A stretch of 64,000 bases of DNA from Prochlorococcus marinus str. GP2. GTDB lineage: Bacteria > Cyanobacteriota > Cyanobacteriia > PCC-6307 > Cyanobiaceae. This document shows positions 19,453 through 28,323 of the stretch, piece by piece (within the stretch, counting starts at the first letter, position 1; each line of letters starts with the position of its first letter). Made by a program: the position numbers and the translations under genes. Below the pieces are notes generated by a model that saw only the letters and a list, made by a program, of their open reading frames with translations, was not told the origin of the DNA and made no database searches. The DNA is taken from assembly GCF_000759885.1 (NCBI RefSeq), contig NZ_JNAH01000003.1, positions 1 through 64,000 on the forward strand. Reading direction: 5' to 3'.

Positions 19453-19965
19453 TTAAGATTTTATTACTCCAAGAAAGGTCAAGCATTTTACGACTAGAGG
19501 AAGAATTAAAAGCACTGTTATTAACCTTACTGCGTGAAGAGTCGCAACTGCTGCTCCTACTCCATATTCTGATCCGACAAGACTCATACCGCTAATACCT
19601 CCTGGTGCAGCTCCAAGAATAGTTGTAATGATATCTATTTTAAGTAATCTGCTAGTCCATAATCCAATCGCTAACCCTGTAATAACTAAAGTAAAAGTTA
19701 TTAAGATAGCTGGTCTCCACAAGGTTTGAAGATCAACTAATGAGTCTTTAGTTAACGATGTACCAATAACCGTTCCAATCCCAATTTCTAATATTGTTCT
19801 TGTACCAATTGGCCACTCTGCAACATCGACTTTGCCACTTACACTAAGTATACTTGCGCCTATTAAGGCGCCTGCCAATGGAGCAGCAGGTATGCCTGTT
19901 TTGAGAGCTAAAGCTCCAAAAATACAACCTGCAATAAGATAATAGATTAAATTTATGTTAGGCAT
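19453..19965 (-). CDS. AbrB-family membrane protein, single-repeat form
   Basis: About 170 hydrophobic residues with roughly five membrane segments and the glycine-rich motif GAAPGGISGMSLVG. This belongs to the integral membrane family named AbrB/AmoA-regulator, unrelated to the DNA-binding AbrB. Standard members are near 350 residues with two repeats; this has one, so it probably works as a dimer or is a cut-down form. Function is unknown in the family. Confidence 0.78.
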   Translation of the reverse strand: MPNINLIYYLIAGCIFGALALKTGIPAAPLAGALIGASILSVSGKVDVAEWPIGTRTILEIGIGTVIGTSLTKDSLVDLQTLWRPAILITFTLVITGLAIGLWTSRLLKIDIITTILGAAPGGISGMSLVGSEYGVGAAVATLHAVRLITVLLILPLVVKCLTFLGVIKS

Positions 19966-20098
19966 TAATTTTAAAGATGTTTGATAATAATATTAGAAAG
20001 AATTTATTTTGTTTAATTTTATAGTCAAATAATATTTTTGGTTTTCTCTCGTAATGTCCCCTTTTGTTGGCATAATATTAACTAAAGCTTGAATTTTT

Positions 20099-20296
20099 AT
20101 GTCTTCACAAATTTCATACAAAGATAATAAAAACCGCATCAAGAAAAAATTATCTTTTTTTGAGGGTGGTCATCAACTTGAAAAATTAGAATTTGCCCTT
20201 GCAATAGCTCAAACCAACGGTGATGAACAAAAATCAATCGTTCTTAGAAAAAAGATTGTTGAATTAGGCGGAAATGTTGAAGAGCCAGGAACCTAA
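20099..20296 (+). CDS. Conserved small cyanobacterial hypothetical protein
   Basis: 65 residues, soluble, charged, predicted mostly helical: a KKKLSFFEGGHQLEKLEFALAIA core, then an NGDEQKSIVLRKKIVELGG helix-turn. No catalytic motif. It has a clean ATG start after a 130-base leader and ends one base before the convergent aminotransferase gene. The tight boundaries and balanced composition suggest it is translated. Function unknown. Confidence 0.65.
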   Translation: MSSQISYKDNKNRIKKKLSFFEGGHQLEKLEFALAIAQTNGDEQKSIVLRKKIVELGGNVEEPGT

Positions 20297-20297
20297 C

Positions 20298-21461
20298 TTA
20301 ATTTCCCTCAAGATATTTAGATACAACAACTAAAGCTTCACCAGCTTGTTGAGCTGAAATTTTACCAAGGTCTAGTAGTGTAGTACTAATAGCCGAAATT
20401 ACTGTAATAATATCCCTATCATTTACATAACCTAAGTGTCCGACTCTAAATATTTTCCCCTTCAAATGATCTTGACCACCAGCAAGTAAAATATCAAAAT
20501 TACTTTTTATGGTTTTTCTAAATTCTTCAGCATCCATTCCTTCAGTTTTTATTGCAGTAATAGAAGGGCTTAAGTATTTTTCATCAGCAAATAATTTTAG
20601 ATTTAAAGTCTTTACAGCATTGCTCATTGCTAATTTATGTTTATTATGTCTGAGGAAAATGTTATCTAAGCCTTCTTCTCTCATCATTTTTAAAGCTTCA
20701 TCTAAAGCAAAAACTAAATTAACTGCTGGGGTATAAGGATTACTATTACTTAAAAGGCTTTTCTTGTAGGATTTTAAATTTAAATAAAATTTTGGTAAAT
20801 TAGATTTCTCTGCAGCTTCCCATGCTTTTTGACTAATTGCTATAAAACTAAGCCCTGGAGGTATCATATATCCCTTTTGTGATCCGGAAGCAACGATATC
20901 TAATTCCCATTCATCTACTGGTACATTGCAAGCTCCAAGACTCGTTACGCAGTCAACAATTGATAAAGCTGTTTTGTGTTCGCGAATATATGAACTTATA
21001 GTTTCTAGATCATTAATTACGCCGGTTGAAGTTTCAGAATGAGTTAAAATAACTGCCTTTATTTCTTTTTGTTTATCTTCCTCTAATAATTTTTTGAATT
21101 CTTCTGGATCAAGTGGAGTCCCCCATTCGGAATCAATTTTTATTACTTCTAGGCCAAATTCTTCAGCAACTTTTACCCATCTTTCGCCAAATTTTCCATT
21201 TTCTCCACAAATTACTTTATCTCCTTTACTTAAGGTATTTATTATTCCAGCCTCCATTGCGGCAGTTCCACTACCAGTAATTGTTAGAACATCATTTTGA
21301 GTTTGATGTAGCCACTGTAAATTTTTAGTAGTACTTTCTACGAGATCTTGGAATTCTTTACTGCGATGGCCTATTGGATGTTTACTTAATGCTTGTAAAA
21401 CTTTTTCTGGAACTGGTGTTGGTCCAGGAATCATCAATGATAATTTTTGTTGTATGGCCAC
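20298..21461 (-). CDS. Serine-glyoxylate-type class V aminotransferase
   Basis: PLP enzyme of the alanine/serine:glyoxylate aminotransferase group, used in photorespiratory glycine metabolism in cyanobacteria. The N-terminal MIPGPTPVPEKVLQAL and HRSKEFQDL are typical; ITGSGTAAMEAG binds PLP phosphate; D170 sits in SIVDCVTSLG; and the Schiff-base lysine is K196 in ASGSQKGYMIPPG. Length 387 is normal. Substrate preference (serine versus alanine donor) cannot be read from sequence alone. Convergent with the small gene before it and divergent from cbiD. Confidence 0.92.
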   Translation of the reverse strand: MAIQQKLSLMIPGPTPVPEKVLQALSKHPIGHRSKEFQDLVESTTKNLQWLHQTQNDVLTITGSGTAAMEAGIINTLSKGDKVICGENGKFGERWVKVAEEFGLEVIKIDSEWGTPLDPEEFKKLLEEDKQKEIKAVILTHSETSTGVINDLETISSYIREHKTALSIVDCVTSLGACNVPVDEWELDIVASGSQKGYMIPPGLSFIAISQKAWEAAEKSNLPKFYLNLKSYKKSLLSNSNPYTPAVNLVFALDEALKMMREEGLDNIFLRHNKHKLAMSNAVKTLNLKLFADEKYLSPSITAIKTEGMDAEEFRKTIKSNFDILLAGGQDHLKGKIFRVGHLGYVNDRDIITVISAISTTLLDLGKISAQQAGEALVVVSKYLEGN

Positions 21462-21521
21462 TTTTTGTGAAATAGGTCATTCTTAGATTAGTTCTCATTA
21501 TATATTTTTCAATTACTTGAT

Positions 21522-22640
21522 TTGAAAAAAGGATTTTCTTTACCTTTGTGGGTTGCTGGAGCTGCTAAATCAGCATTAAAAAAATTAGTAGGATTACCAT
21601 TTGAGAATTATGAACTAATAAGGATTCCTAATGAAAAAAAAGAAATAAAAATCGAGATTCATTCTGTCGGACTACTTAAAGATGATTCGCATGCATTAGG
21701 AATTTCCTTTGCAAGGTCTGGCTTAGATCTTGATATTACACAAAACTTAGAGATATGGACAATAGCTGCTTTTGAAAAAATTTCTTGTAAAAATCTTGTT
21801 CAAACAAATCTAATAAATATTATTGCAGGATCTGGTGTAGGGATTAAAGAGGATACATCAGAGATATGCATTTCTGATTTTGCAAAAGAAGTTTTATATG
21901 AAAATTTATTGGATATTATCCCTGAGGGTTTTATTTTGAATTTAGAAATTATATTCCCAAATGGGGAGTTTCTAGCTCAAAGAACTAGTAATCAATCATT
22001 TGGTATTGTAAATGGGTTATCTATTATTGGAACTTCTGCTGAGACTTATTCTAGTGCTTCACCCGATCAATTAGAAGAGGCTAAAACAGAACTATCGAAT
22101 TTAGTTAAAAATGATTTTAAAGGGAAAGTTGTTTTTGTTATTGGTGAAAATGGCTTAAATTTGGCAAAAACTTGTAATGTTAAATTGCCAATTATAAAAG
22201 TTGGTAACTGGATAGGTCCATTGATAGTTGATGCTGCAATAAAAAATGTTCAAACTGTAGTTCTTTTTGGTTATCATGGTAAGTTAATTAAATTAGCGGG
22301 CGGTATTTTTCATACACACAATCATTTAGCTGATGGAAGAATTGAAATCCTTGTTTATCTAGCCGTTAAAGAAAAAGTCCCATTCGAAATTATAGATAAA
22401 TTATCTCACTTAGATACCCTTGAAGATGCTTTATTACTTCTTGAAAGCTTTAGTAAATCTATAGCAGAAAAATTATTCCAAAATTTATCAAATATGATTG
22501 AAAAGCGTTCTCTTGCATATGTTAATAGGTATGTAAAAACTGATATGGAGATTGCAGCAATCATTTTTGATAGAAAAAGGAAAATTAGGTGGTCAGGAAA
22601 AAATGGTAATGACTATATTGCTTATTTTCAATTCGATTAA
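21522..22640 (+). CDS. cbiD: Cobalt-precorrin-5B C(1)-methyltransferase
   Basis: Methylates C1 in the anaerobic, early-cobalt route to cobalamin. The family start GFSLPLWVAGAAKSALKKL and the mid-region VIGENGLNLAKTC and VVLFGYHGKLIKLAGGIFHTHNHLADGR (with a conserved histidine cluster) identify CbiD. The start is TTG at 21522. Length (372) agrees. Prochlorococcus makes pseudocobalamin, so the gene is expected. Forty-eight bases before guaA. Confidence 0.95.
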   Translation: MKKGFSLPLWVAGAAKSALKKLVGLPFENYELIRIPNEKKEIKIEIHSVGLLKDDSHALGISFARSGLDLDITQNLEIWTIAAFEKISCKNLVQTNLINIIAGSGVGIKEDTSEICISDFAKEVLYENLLDIIPEGFILNLEIIFPNGEFLAQRTSNQSFGIVNGLSIIGTSAETYSSASPDQLEEAKTELSNLVKNDFKGKVVFVIGENGLNLAKTCNVKLPIIKVGNWIGPLIVDAAIKNVQTVVLFGYHGKLIKLAGGIFHTHNHLADGRIEILVYLAVKEKVPFEIIDKLSHLDTLEDALLLLESFSKSIAEKLFQNLSNMIEKRSLAYVNRYVKTDMEIAAIIFDRKRKIRWSGKNGNDYIAYFQFD

Positions 22641-22688
22641 TTTTTGATTGATTATGCTTTTGTAAATAATTTGAGCTAACTTTTATAC

Positions 22689-24275
22689 ATGAGTCAAAAA
22701 TCTTTAAAAAAAGAACGGGATCCTTCAATATTAATTTTAGATTTCGGATCTCAATATTCTGAATTGATTGCGCGAAGAATCAGAGAAACCAATGTTTTTT
22801 CTCTTGTGGTAAGTAACTTGATTTCAGTTGAGGATATTCAGAAAATTAAACCTAAAGGGATAATTTTGAGTGGAGGACCAAATTCTGTATATGAAAAAAA
22901 TGCGCCTAAATGTGATCAAAAAATATTTGATCTAGGAATTCCTATTCTTGGTATTTGCTATGGAATGCAATTAATGGTTAAAGAACTTGGGGGCTCTGTT
23001 ACTTCAGCTACTAAAAAAGCTGAATATGGGCAAGCACCAATAAATATAGATTTAGCATGTGATCTACTTTCTGGTGTAGAAGATAAATCTATAATGTGGA
23101 TGAGTCATGGTGATTCAATTAATTGTTTGCCTGATGGATTTAATAAAATTGCACACACCGAGAATACACTTCATGCAGCAATTTCAGATGATAAAAAAAA
23201 ATTATTTGGCGTACAATTTCATCCTGAGGTGGTTCATTCAGAGTTTGGGATGACTCTAATTAGAAATTTTGTTTATAACATCTCTAGATGTTCAGCTGAT
23301 TGGACAACCGAAACCTTTTTAGAGGAGACAATTCCCAGGATAAAAGAACAAGTTGGTAATAAGAAAGTTTTGCTTGCTTTATCAGGAGGCGTTGATTCTT
23401 CAACTCTTGCTTTTCTACTTAATAAAGCAATTGGGAATCAGTTGACATGCATGTTTATTGATCAAGGTTTCATGAGAAAAGGTGAACCTGAGTTTTTAAT
23501 GAATTTTTTTGATAAGAAATTTCATATAAAGGTTGAATATATTAATGCTAGGGAAAGGTTTATTACAAAATTAAAAGGGATTATTGATCCAGAACAAAAA
23601 AGGAAAATAATTGGTGAAGAATTTATTAGAGTTTTTGAAGAAGAAAGTAATAGATTGGGACCTTTTCATTACTTAGCGCAAGGTACTCTATATCCTGATG
23701 TTATTGAAAGTGCTGGTACTAATATTGATCCTAAGACAGGTGAGAGAATAGCTGTAAAAATAAAGAGTCATCATAACGTTGGCGGGTTACCAAAAGATTT
23801 ACAATTTAAATTAGTTGAGCCATTAAGAAAACTTTTTAAGGATGAAGTTCGAAAATTGGGTGCTGCTCTAGGCTTGCCGGATGAAATTATAAAGAGGCAT
23901 CCATTTCCAGGACCAGGTTTGGCAATAAGAATTTTGGGAGAAGTTACTAATGTAAAACTGGATTGTTTAAGAGATGCGGACTGGATAGTCAGAGATGAAA
24001 TAAAAAAAGCAGGTCTTTATGATGATATTTGGCAAGCTTTTGCAGTATTGTTACCGGTTAAAACTGTAGGAGTTATGGGTGATAAGAGAACTTATGCGTG
24101 GCCAATAGTTTTACGATGCGTGTCTAGTGAAGATGGAATGACAGCAGACTGGTCAAAAATTCCTTTTAAGATTTTGGAGAGAATTTCAAATAGAATAGTA
24201 AATGAGGTAGTTTCTGTTAATAGAGTTATATATGATATAACAAGCAAACCTCCTGGCACAATTGAATGGGAGTGA
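22689..24275 (+). CDS. guaA: GMP synthase (glutamine-hydrolysing)
   Basis: Converts XMP to GMP using glutamine ammonia. The N-terminal class I amidotransferase has nucleophile C90 in GICYGMQL and the His/Glu pair in [14 protein letters not shown]. The ATP-pyrophosphatase domain has [11 protein letters not shown] near residue 230. The C-terminal dimerisation domain ends with the family-invariant PPGTIEWE. The DNA for this last motif is a known integration target for genomic islands in other bacteria, and a similar sequence occurs 148 bases downstream. Confidence 0.97.
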   Translation: MSQKSLKKERDPSILILDFGSQYSELIARRIRETNVFSLVVSNLISVEDIQKIKPKGIILSGGPNSVYEKNAPKCDQKIFDLGIPILGICYGMQLMVKELGGSVTSATKKAEYGQAPINIDLACDLLSGVEDKSIMWMSHGDSINCLPDGFNKIAHTENTLHAAISDDKKKLFGVQFHPEVVHSEFGMTLIRNFVYNISRCSADWTTETFLEETIPRIKEQVGNKKVLLALSGGVDSSTLAFLLNKAIGNQLTCMFIDQGFMRKGEPEFLMNFFDKKFHIKVEYINARERFITKLKGIIDPEQKRKIIGEEFIRVFEEESNRLGPFHYLAQGTLYPDVIESAGTNIDPKTGERIAVKIKSHHNVGGLPKDLQFKLVEPLRKLFKDEVRKLGAALGLPDEIIKRHPFPGPGLAIRILGEVTNVKLDCLRDADWIVRDEIKKAGLYDDIWQAFAVLLPVKTVGVMGDKRTYAWPIVLRCVSSEDGMTADWSKIPFKILERISNRIVNEVVSVNRVIYDITSKPPGTIEWE

Positions 24276-24312
24276 AGAATAGGTTATAAACCCAGTTATA
24301 GACTCAAAAAGT

Positions 24313-24334
24313 AGGTTTCCCTCAGGTTTCCCTC
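24313..24334 (+). repeat. Two perfect tandem copies of an 11-base unit
   Basis: AGGTTTCCCTC occurs twice head to tail and is followed by AGG, the beginning of a third copy. It lies 38 bases after the guaA stop codon. Confidence 0.85.
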
Positions 24335-24411
24335 AGGAAAATGTGTGTTATTATGGGTTCAAACATGTTGGTATTACTAGGTTTATGACTGCATTTTTTC
24401 TCGGTATTATA

Positions 24412-24423
24412 GAGTGGGAGTAA
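24412..24423 (+). repeat. att-like imperfect copy of the guaA 3' end
   Basis: GAGTGGGAGTAA here corresponds to GAATGGGAGTGA at the guaA terminus (24264-24275). Ten of 12 bases match, and both encode Glu-Trp-Glu-stop. The direct orientation and placement match the footprint left by guaA-targeting integrases, but no integrase is visible. Confidence 0.4.
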
Positions 24424-24666
24424 ATATTAAGCATTAAACCTTGTCTATGACTTGTTTTTTTTTACTTTAGGAGATTATTTTTATTTATTTAAAAGTTGAT
24501 AAATATTCTTCATCTGCATATATATTTAACGGTTTTGATACTGAATAAAAGAGTGCTGAATACAAAAAAGATGCATAGATCTAACAAGGAGGTCTGAAAA
24601 ATTACAAATGGAAGTTCATTATGAGTGATGATGTTATATCTTAAGTAAGAGATTTGTATTTGCAAA

Positions 24667-26607
24667 TTGATAAATATTGAGAATAAGAAACTCTCTCAAA
24701 GCAAATATAGGCCTGAGATTGATGGTTTAAGAGCATTTGCTGTTATTGCTGTAATTATCAATCACTTTAATAAAGATTTACTTCCAAGTGGTTATTTAGG
24801 AGTTGATATTTTTTTTGTTATTTCAGGATTTGTAATCACATCGGCAGCAGAAAAAGAAAGCAAGAACCTCTTTGACTTTCTTTCTGGTTTTTATGAACGT
24901 CGAATTAGAAGACTCATACCAGGGCTAATATTTTTTGTTTTAGTATCGAGCATAGTAATTTGTTTTTTCAATTTCAATTCAGGAGTTAGTTTACAAACGG
25001 GGATAGCATCTTTGCTCGGATTATCAAATATATTTTTATATTCAAAGTCATTAGATTATTTTGGTCTCTCTGCAGATTTAAATATGTTTACGCATACTTG
25101 GTCGCTAGGAGTAGAGGAGCAATTTTATTTTTTGTTCCCATTTCTAATTTGGTTTTCTGGTTTTGCCAAGCAGACCAAGCATGGAGTTCGTAATCTGTTT
25201 TTAGTCATGGTAATACTTTCTGTTCCTTCTCTTATAGGATTTCTATACCTTTATCAAAATAATCAACCAGCAGCATATTTTTTAATGCCATTAAGGTTTT
25301 GGGAGATAGGAGCAGGTTGTTTATCTTTTTTATTTTATAAAAATCAAAATAAGAAAGGAGAAAACTCAAGTAATTTTCTGACAATAATTCTTTTCTTATT
25401 AATAATTTTTATATTTATCTCTCCAAATGAAATTGCAAGACTTAATACTTTGACAACAATATGTATCACATCATTATTTCTCTTAAAAATAAGGACTAAA
25501 CATTTTTTATATAAAATTTTAACCATTGATAAAATTCGTTATATTGGTTTAATTTCTTACTCTTTATACTTATGGCATTGGTCAATTTTAGTAACTAGTA
25601 GATGGACAATTGGTATAACAAAATATTCTATATTGATACAAATAATAATAATGTTTTTAATGGCAATTCTTTCTTATGAATTTATAGAAAAACCATTTAG
25701 AACAAATATTTTTAATTTTTCAAGATTTCAAACTTTTGCACTCGGTATCATAATCTCATTAATTTCAATATTTAGTCTTTTAATACTTGGTAAACCCTTA
25801 AAAGGTAAACTTTATCTAGGTAATTATAAATATATAAATTTAATTACAAGATCTAGAAATAATTCAAATAAAAATATCGTATCTGAATATGGTGATTACT
25901 CTGGGAACTTTTGTCATATAAATAAGGGAAATAGTTCAATTAATAATTTTAATTTTGAAAGATGTAGTATTAAAAATAATAATAATAAAACATTTTACTT
26001 TTTAGGAAATTCTCATTCTGATCACTATCGTGAAACGCATTATCTTCTAGCCAAAAAAAATAAAGTTTCAATAGAAGGTATTTCTGTTAGCGAATGTTTA
26101 TTTCCATCAGCAGAATTTAAAAGGAAAAAATGTCAAAGTCAGTTTGTTATTTTAGAAAGAGTAAAATCATTAATCAAAAAAGATGATGTAATTGTTATTT
26201 CCAATGATGGTATTGGCGATAATATTCTAGAATTAAATGTTTTTATTGAATTTGTATTATCTAAAGGAGCTAAAGTAATATTATTTTCAATTTCTCCTAA
26301 TTTTGAATACCCAGTACAAAATTGCTATGAAAATTGGTTTTCAAAACAAAACAAAAAAAATTGTATGATTCCTAAAAGTCAAATCTTAAAAAGAAGAGCA
26401 CAAGAAATAAAAATAATAAATAATCTGAAAAAGGATGTTTTCATATATGATCCATTAAATGTCCTCTGTAAAAATAATAATTGTTCTGTAACCGATACCT
26501 CTGGAAAACCTTTATATATTGATCAAAACCACATAACTGACTATGCAAATAAAAATTATATATATCCAGATTTTATAAATTTCTTACAAAGAAATAATTT
26601 TCTTTAA
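24667..26607 (+). CDS. Membrane O-acyltransferase with C-terminal SGNH domain (OafA/YrhL type)
   Basis: Acylates cell-surface polysaccharide or another envelope glycan in characterised relatives. The first 370 residues are an acyltransferase-3 domain with about ten membrane segments and the motif YRPEIDGLRAFAVIAVIINHF carrying the conserved histidine. EEQFYFLFP follows near 154. The C-terminal part (about 430-640) is an extracytoplasmic SGNH hydrolase-like domain with S449 in LGNSHSDH and the D619-x-x-H622 pair in DQNHIT, so the triad looks complete. The TTG start at 24667 is uncertain. It follows the guaA scar region and is probably strain-variable surface-modification cargo. Confidence 0.88.
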   Translation: MINIENKKLSQSKYRPEIDGLRAFAVIAVIINHFNKDLLPSGYLGVDIFFVISGFVITSAAEKESKNLFDFLSGFYERRIRRLIPGLIFFVLVSSIVICFFNFNSGVSLQTGIASLLGLSNIFLYSKSLDYFGLSADLNMFTHTWSLGVEEQFYFLFPFLIWFSGFAKQTKHGVRNLFLVMVILSVPSLIGFLYLYQNNQPAAYFLMPLRFWEIGAGCLSFLFYKNQNKKGENSSNFLTIILFLLIIFIFISPNEIARLNTLTTICITSLFLLKIRTKHFLYKILTIDKIRYIGLISYSLYLWHWSILVTSRWTIGITKYSILIQIIIMFLMAILSYEFIEKPFRTNIFNFSRFQTFALGIIISLISIFSLLILGKPLKGKLYLGNYKYINLITRSRNNSNKNIVSEYGDYSGNFCHINKGNSSINNFNFERCSIKNNNNKTFYFLGNSHSDHYRETHYLLAKKNKVSIEGISVSECLFPSAEFKRKKCQSQFVILERVKSLIKKDDVIVISNDGIGDNILELNVFIEFVLSKGAKVILFSISPNFEYPVQNCYENWFSKQNKKNCMIPKSQILKRRAQEIKIINNLKKDVFIYDPLNVLCKNNNCSVTDTSGKPLYIDQNHITDYANKNYIYPDFINFLQRNNFL

Positions 26608-26663
26608 AATTAGTAAGGTTACTTCTTAAAAATAGACATCTTCCAAATGAGAATTAAAACGTA

Positions 26664-27377
26664 ATGAGTGAGATTATTAAATTAAGTCGATCTACTGTTG
26701 AAAAATATCTTAGTTGTCCAAGATGTTGTGTACTGGATAAGAAATATAAAATAAAACCGCCATCACTACCATTTACACTAAATATAGCTGTTGATAATTT
26801 ATGTAAAAATGAATTTGATCACTACCGAAGAATTCAGGAACCACATCCTTTATTTATTGAAAAAGGTATAGATGCTATTCCTTTCAAACACAAAGATTTA
26901 GAACTCTGGAGAAGTAATTTTCAAGGGATAAGATATAAGTCAATTGAACATAATTATGATTTTGGTGGAGCTGTAGATGATATTTGGCAGAAAAAAAATG
27001 GTGATCTTATTATCGTTGATGTTAAAGCAACTTCTAGAAATAATTTTGATTGGACTAAAACTTTTAATAAATACGAATATGCAAAAGCTTATAAAAGACA
27101 ATTGGAAATGTATCAATGGTTATTTAAAAAAAACGGTTTTCAAGTTGCTAAAGAAGCTTACCTTTTATATTTTAATGGCAAGAAAAATGAAGAGGTATTT
27201 AATAATCAATTAAATTTTGATGTACATCTAATTAGGTTAGATTGTTATACTTCATGGGTAGAAAATAAGATAATTGAAACGGTTAATTTACTTCGTTCTG
27301 ATATTTTCCCCAAACCTTCAATAAATTGCGAATATTGTAATTATCTAAAAAAGCGCTGGGATTTATCAAAAAATTAA
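26664..27377 (+). CDS. PD-(D/E)XK nuclease-family protein, Cas4/AddB-like core
   Basis: Stand-alone RecB-family nuclease domain. The catalytic core reads GGAVDDIW (D105), then LIIVDVKAT (D119 and K121), then QLEMYQWLF (Q146 and Y150). This is the D...DxK...QxxxY signature of the RecB/Cas4 group. Cysteines lie at both ends (C18, C21 and C22; C222 and C225), placed like the iron-sulfur cysteines of Cas4 and AddB. No CRISPR array, cas gene or helicase is nearby, so a role in defence is not supported. It lies between the acyltransferase and an unknown membrane protein. The substrate is unknown. Confidence 0.8.
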   Translation: MSEIIKLSRSTVEKYLSCPRCCVLDKKYKIKPPSLPFTLNIAVDNLCKNEFDHYRRIQEPHPLFIEKGIDAIPFKHKDLELWRSNFQGIRYKSIEHNYDFGGAVDDIWQKKNGDLIIVDVKATSRNNFDWTKTFNKYEYAKAYKRQLEMYQWLFKKNGFQVAKEAYLLYFNGKKNEEVFNNQLNFDVHLIRLDCYTSWVENKIIETVNLLRSDIFPKPSINCEYCNYLKKRWDLSKN

Positions 27378-27460
27378 TACAAATAAAATAATTATTTGAT
27401 ATTTCTGGAAAAAAATTAAATAAAAGATAATCTTTAATTAGATTATAAAATTTTGGACTT

Positions 27461-28069
27461 TTGATAAAATCGAAAAACTCTGAAAGAAAGATAACTAATC
27501 ATCTCCAACAAGATGTAGTAAAAATTTCTGGGAAAACAATATTTATTAATCCTTTTTTGTATTGGCGGAGATTTGACGAAAATACAAATAGATGGCTTAG
27601 AGAACCTGGTCAAATGTCAGAGGATCAGATTCAACCTAATAGGAATCGTTTTTATCCAGAAATAGAGTGGGCTGATTTAAGTCATGAGCAAAAACTTATA
27701 AAAGATGCGACAGTTGAGATGTTTTTAAAAACTCTTGAATTGATTAGTACATTTCACCCTAATCTTAGTTCAGGACAATTATTAGAAATTGAGAGAAAAA
27801 TGGCGATTATAAAAAAAATACCTTTTGAAAAGTGGGTCACAAAATCTTTCGCAAAAAAAGCAAGATTATTAGAAAATGAAAAACGAAAATTTCAGAGAGA
27901 AAGGTTTTTAAGCAGTTGGAGGGAATGGTTTATTCTTCAAAATACTCAACAGGCTATTTTGCCATTGATAGTCACAATATTTATATCATCATTTATTGGT
28001 TGGTCTTTAGGAATATCTAAAAACAGTTGCAATCCCTATTTTGAACAAAATTTTGATAAATTAAATTAA
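27461..28069 (+). CDS. Hypothetical protein with C-terminal membrane anchor
   Basis: 202 residues, not assigned to a known family. A soluble, Arg/Glu-rich first part contains INPFLYWRRFDENTNRWLREPG and a helical FHPNLSSGQLLEIERK region. A single hydrophobic segment near the C terminus (about residues 165-185) is followed by a short tail. The start appears to be TTG at 27461; no better in-frame ATG is evident. Such anchored proteins with conserved Trp/Arg blocks recur in picocyanobacteria, but I cannot name a function. Confidence 0.6.
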   Translation: MIKSKNSERKITNHLQQDVVKISGKTIFINPFLYWRRFDENTNRWLREPGQMSEDQIQPNRNRFYPEIEWADLSHEQKLIKDATVEMFLKTLELISTFHPNLSSGQLLEIERKMAIIKKIPFEKWVTKSFAKKARLLENEKRKFQRERFLSSWREWFILQNTQQAILPLIVTIFISSFIGWSLGISKNSCNPYFEQNFDKLN

Positions 28070-28168
28070 TTTATTGTGATATTTTTTAGTACTGAACTTA
28101 ATATTATTTTGATAAAATAAATTTTTTTATTTAAAATTGTATATATAGAATAATGAATTTAAAATTTT

Positions 28169-28312
28169 ATGAATGATAATTTTAATTCTAGTAAGATAAA
28201 AAATTACGATAATACTTTGAATAATGAAGAAAGTGAATATAAAAAATTACTTACTGTACTAAAAGAGATACGCGAAACCATTGCCTTATTAGAAAAAACA
28301 ATATCTAGATAA
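28169..28312 (+). CDS. Small ORF of 47 residues before the PBP2 gene
   Basis: It reads from ATG 28169 to TAA at 28310-28312. The peptide is Asn/Lys-rich at first and then forms an amphipathic helix (about residues 25-45, KKLLTVLKEIRETIALLEKT) suited to coiled-coil pairing. It ends 11 bases before the PBP2 start, so it could be translated with it. It has no known family, and its short length and AT-rich context make it tentative. Confidence 0.45.
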   Translation: MNDNFNSSKIKNYDNTLNNEESEYKKLLTVLKEIRETIALLEKTISR

Positions 28313-28323
28313 ATTTAAATTCT

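Larger units (their letters stand above)
24276..24666. other. 391-base gap after guaA with repeat and gene-end debris
   Basis: No gene is supported here. It contains a tandem 11-base repeat (24313-24334), an imperfect copy of the guaA 3' end (24412-24423), and a perfect Shine-Dalgarno-like AAGGAGGT (24586-24593) followed only by very short frames. A frame ending at 24423 stays open for about 45 codons from 24283 and closes with the residues IIEWE, like GuaA. The stretch reads like scar sequence from insertion or deletion. Confidence 0.6.

Noticed and set aside
24351-24370. tRNA T-loop-like GGTTCAAA
   Set aside because: The flanks do not pair to a T-stem and no acceptor, D or anticodon arm is found.
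26664-27377. Type I-style cas4 gene
   Set aside because: Core motifs fit the superfamily, but no cas1, cas2 or repeat array is in the window, so the CRISPR label is not supported.
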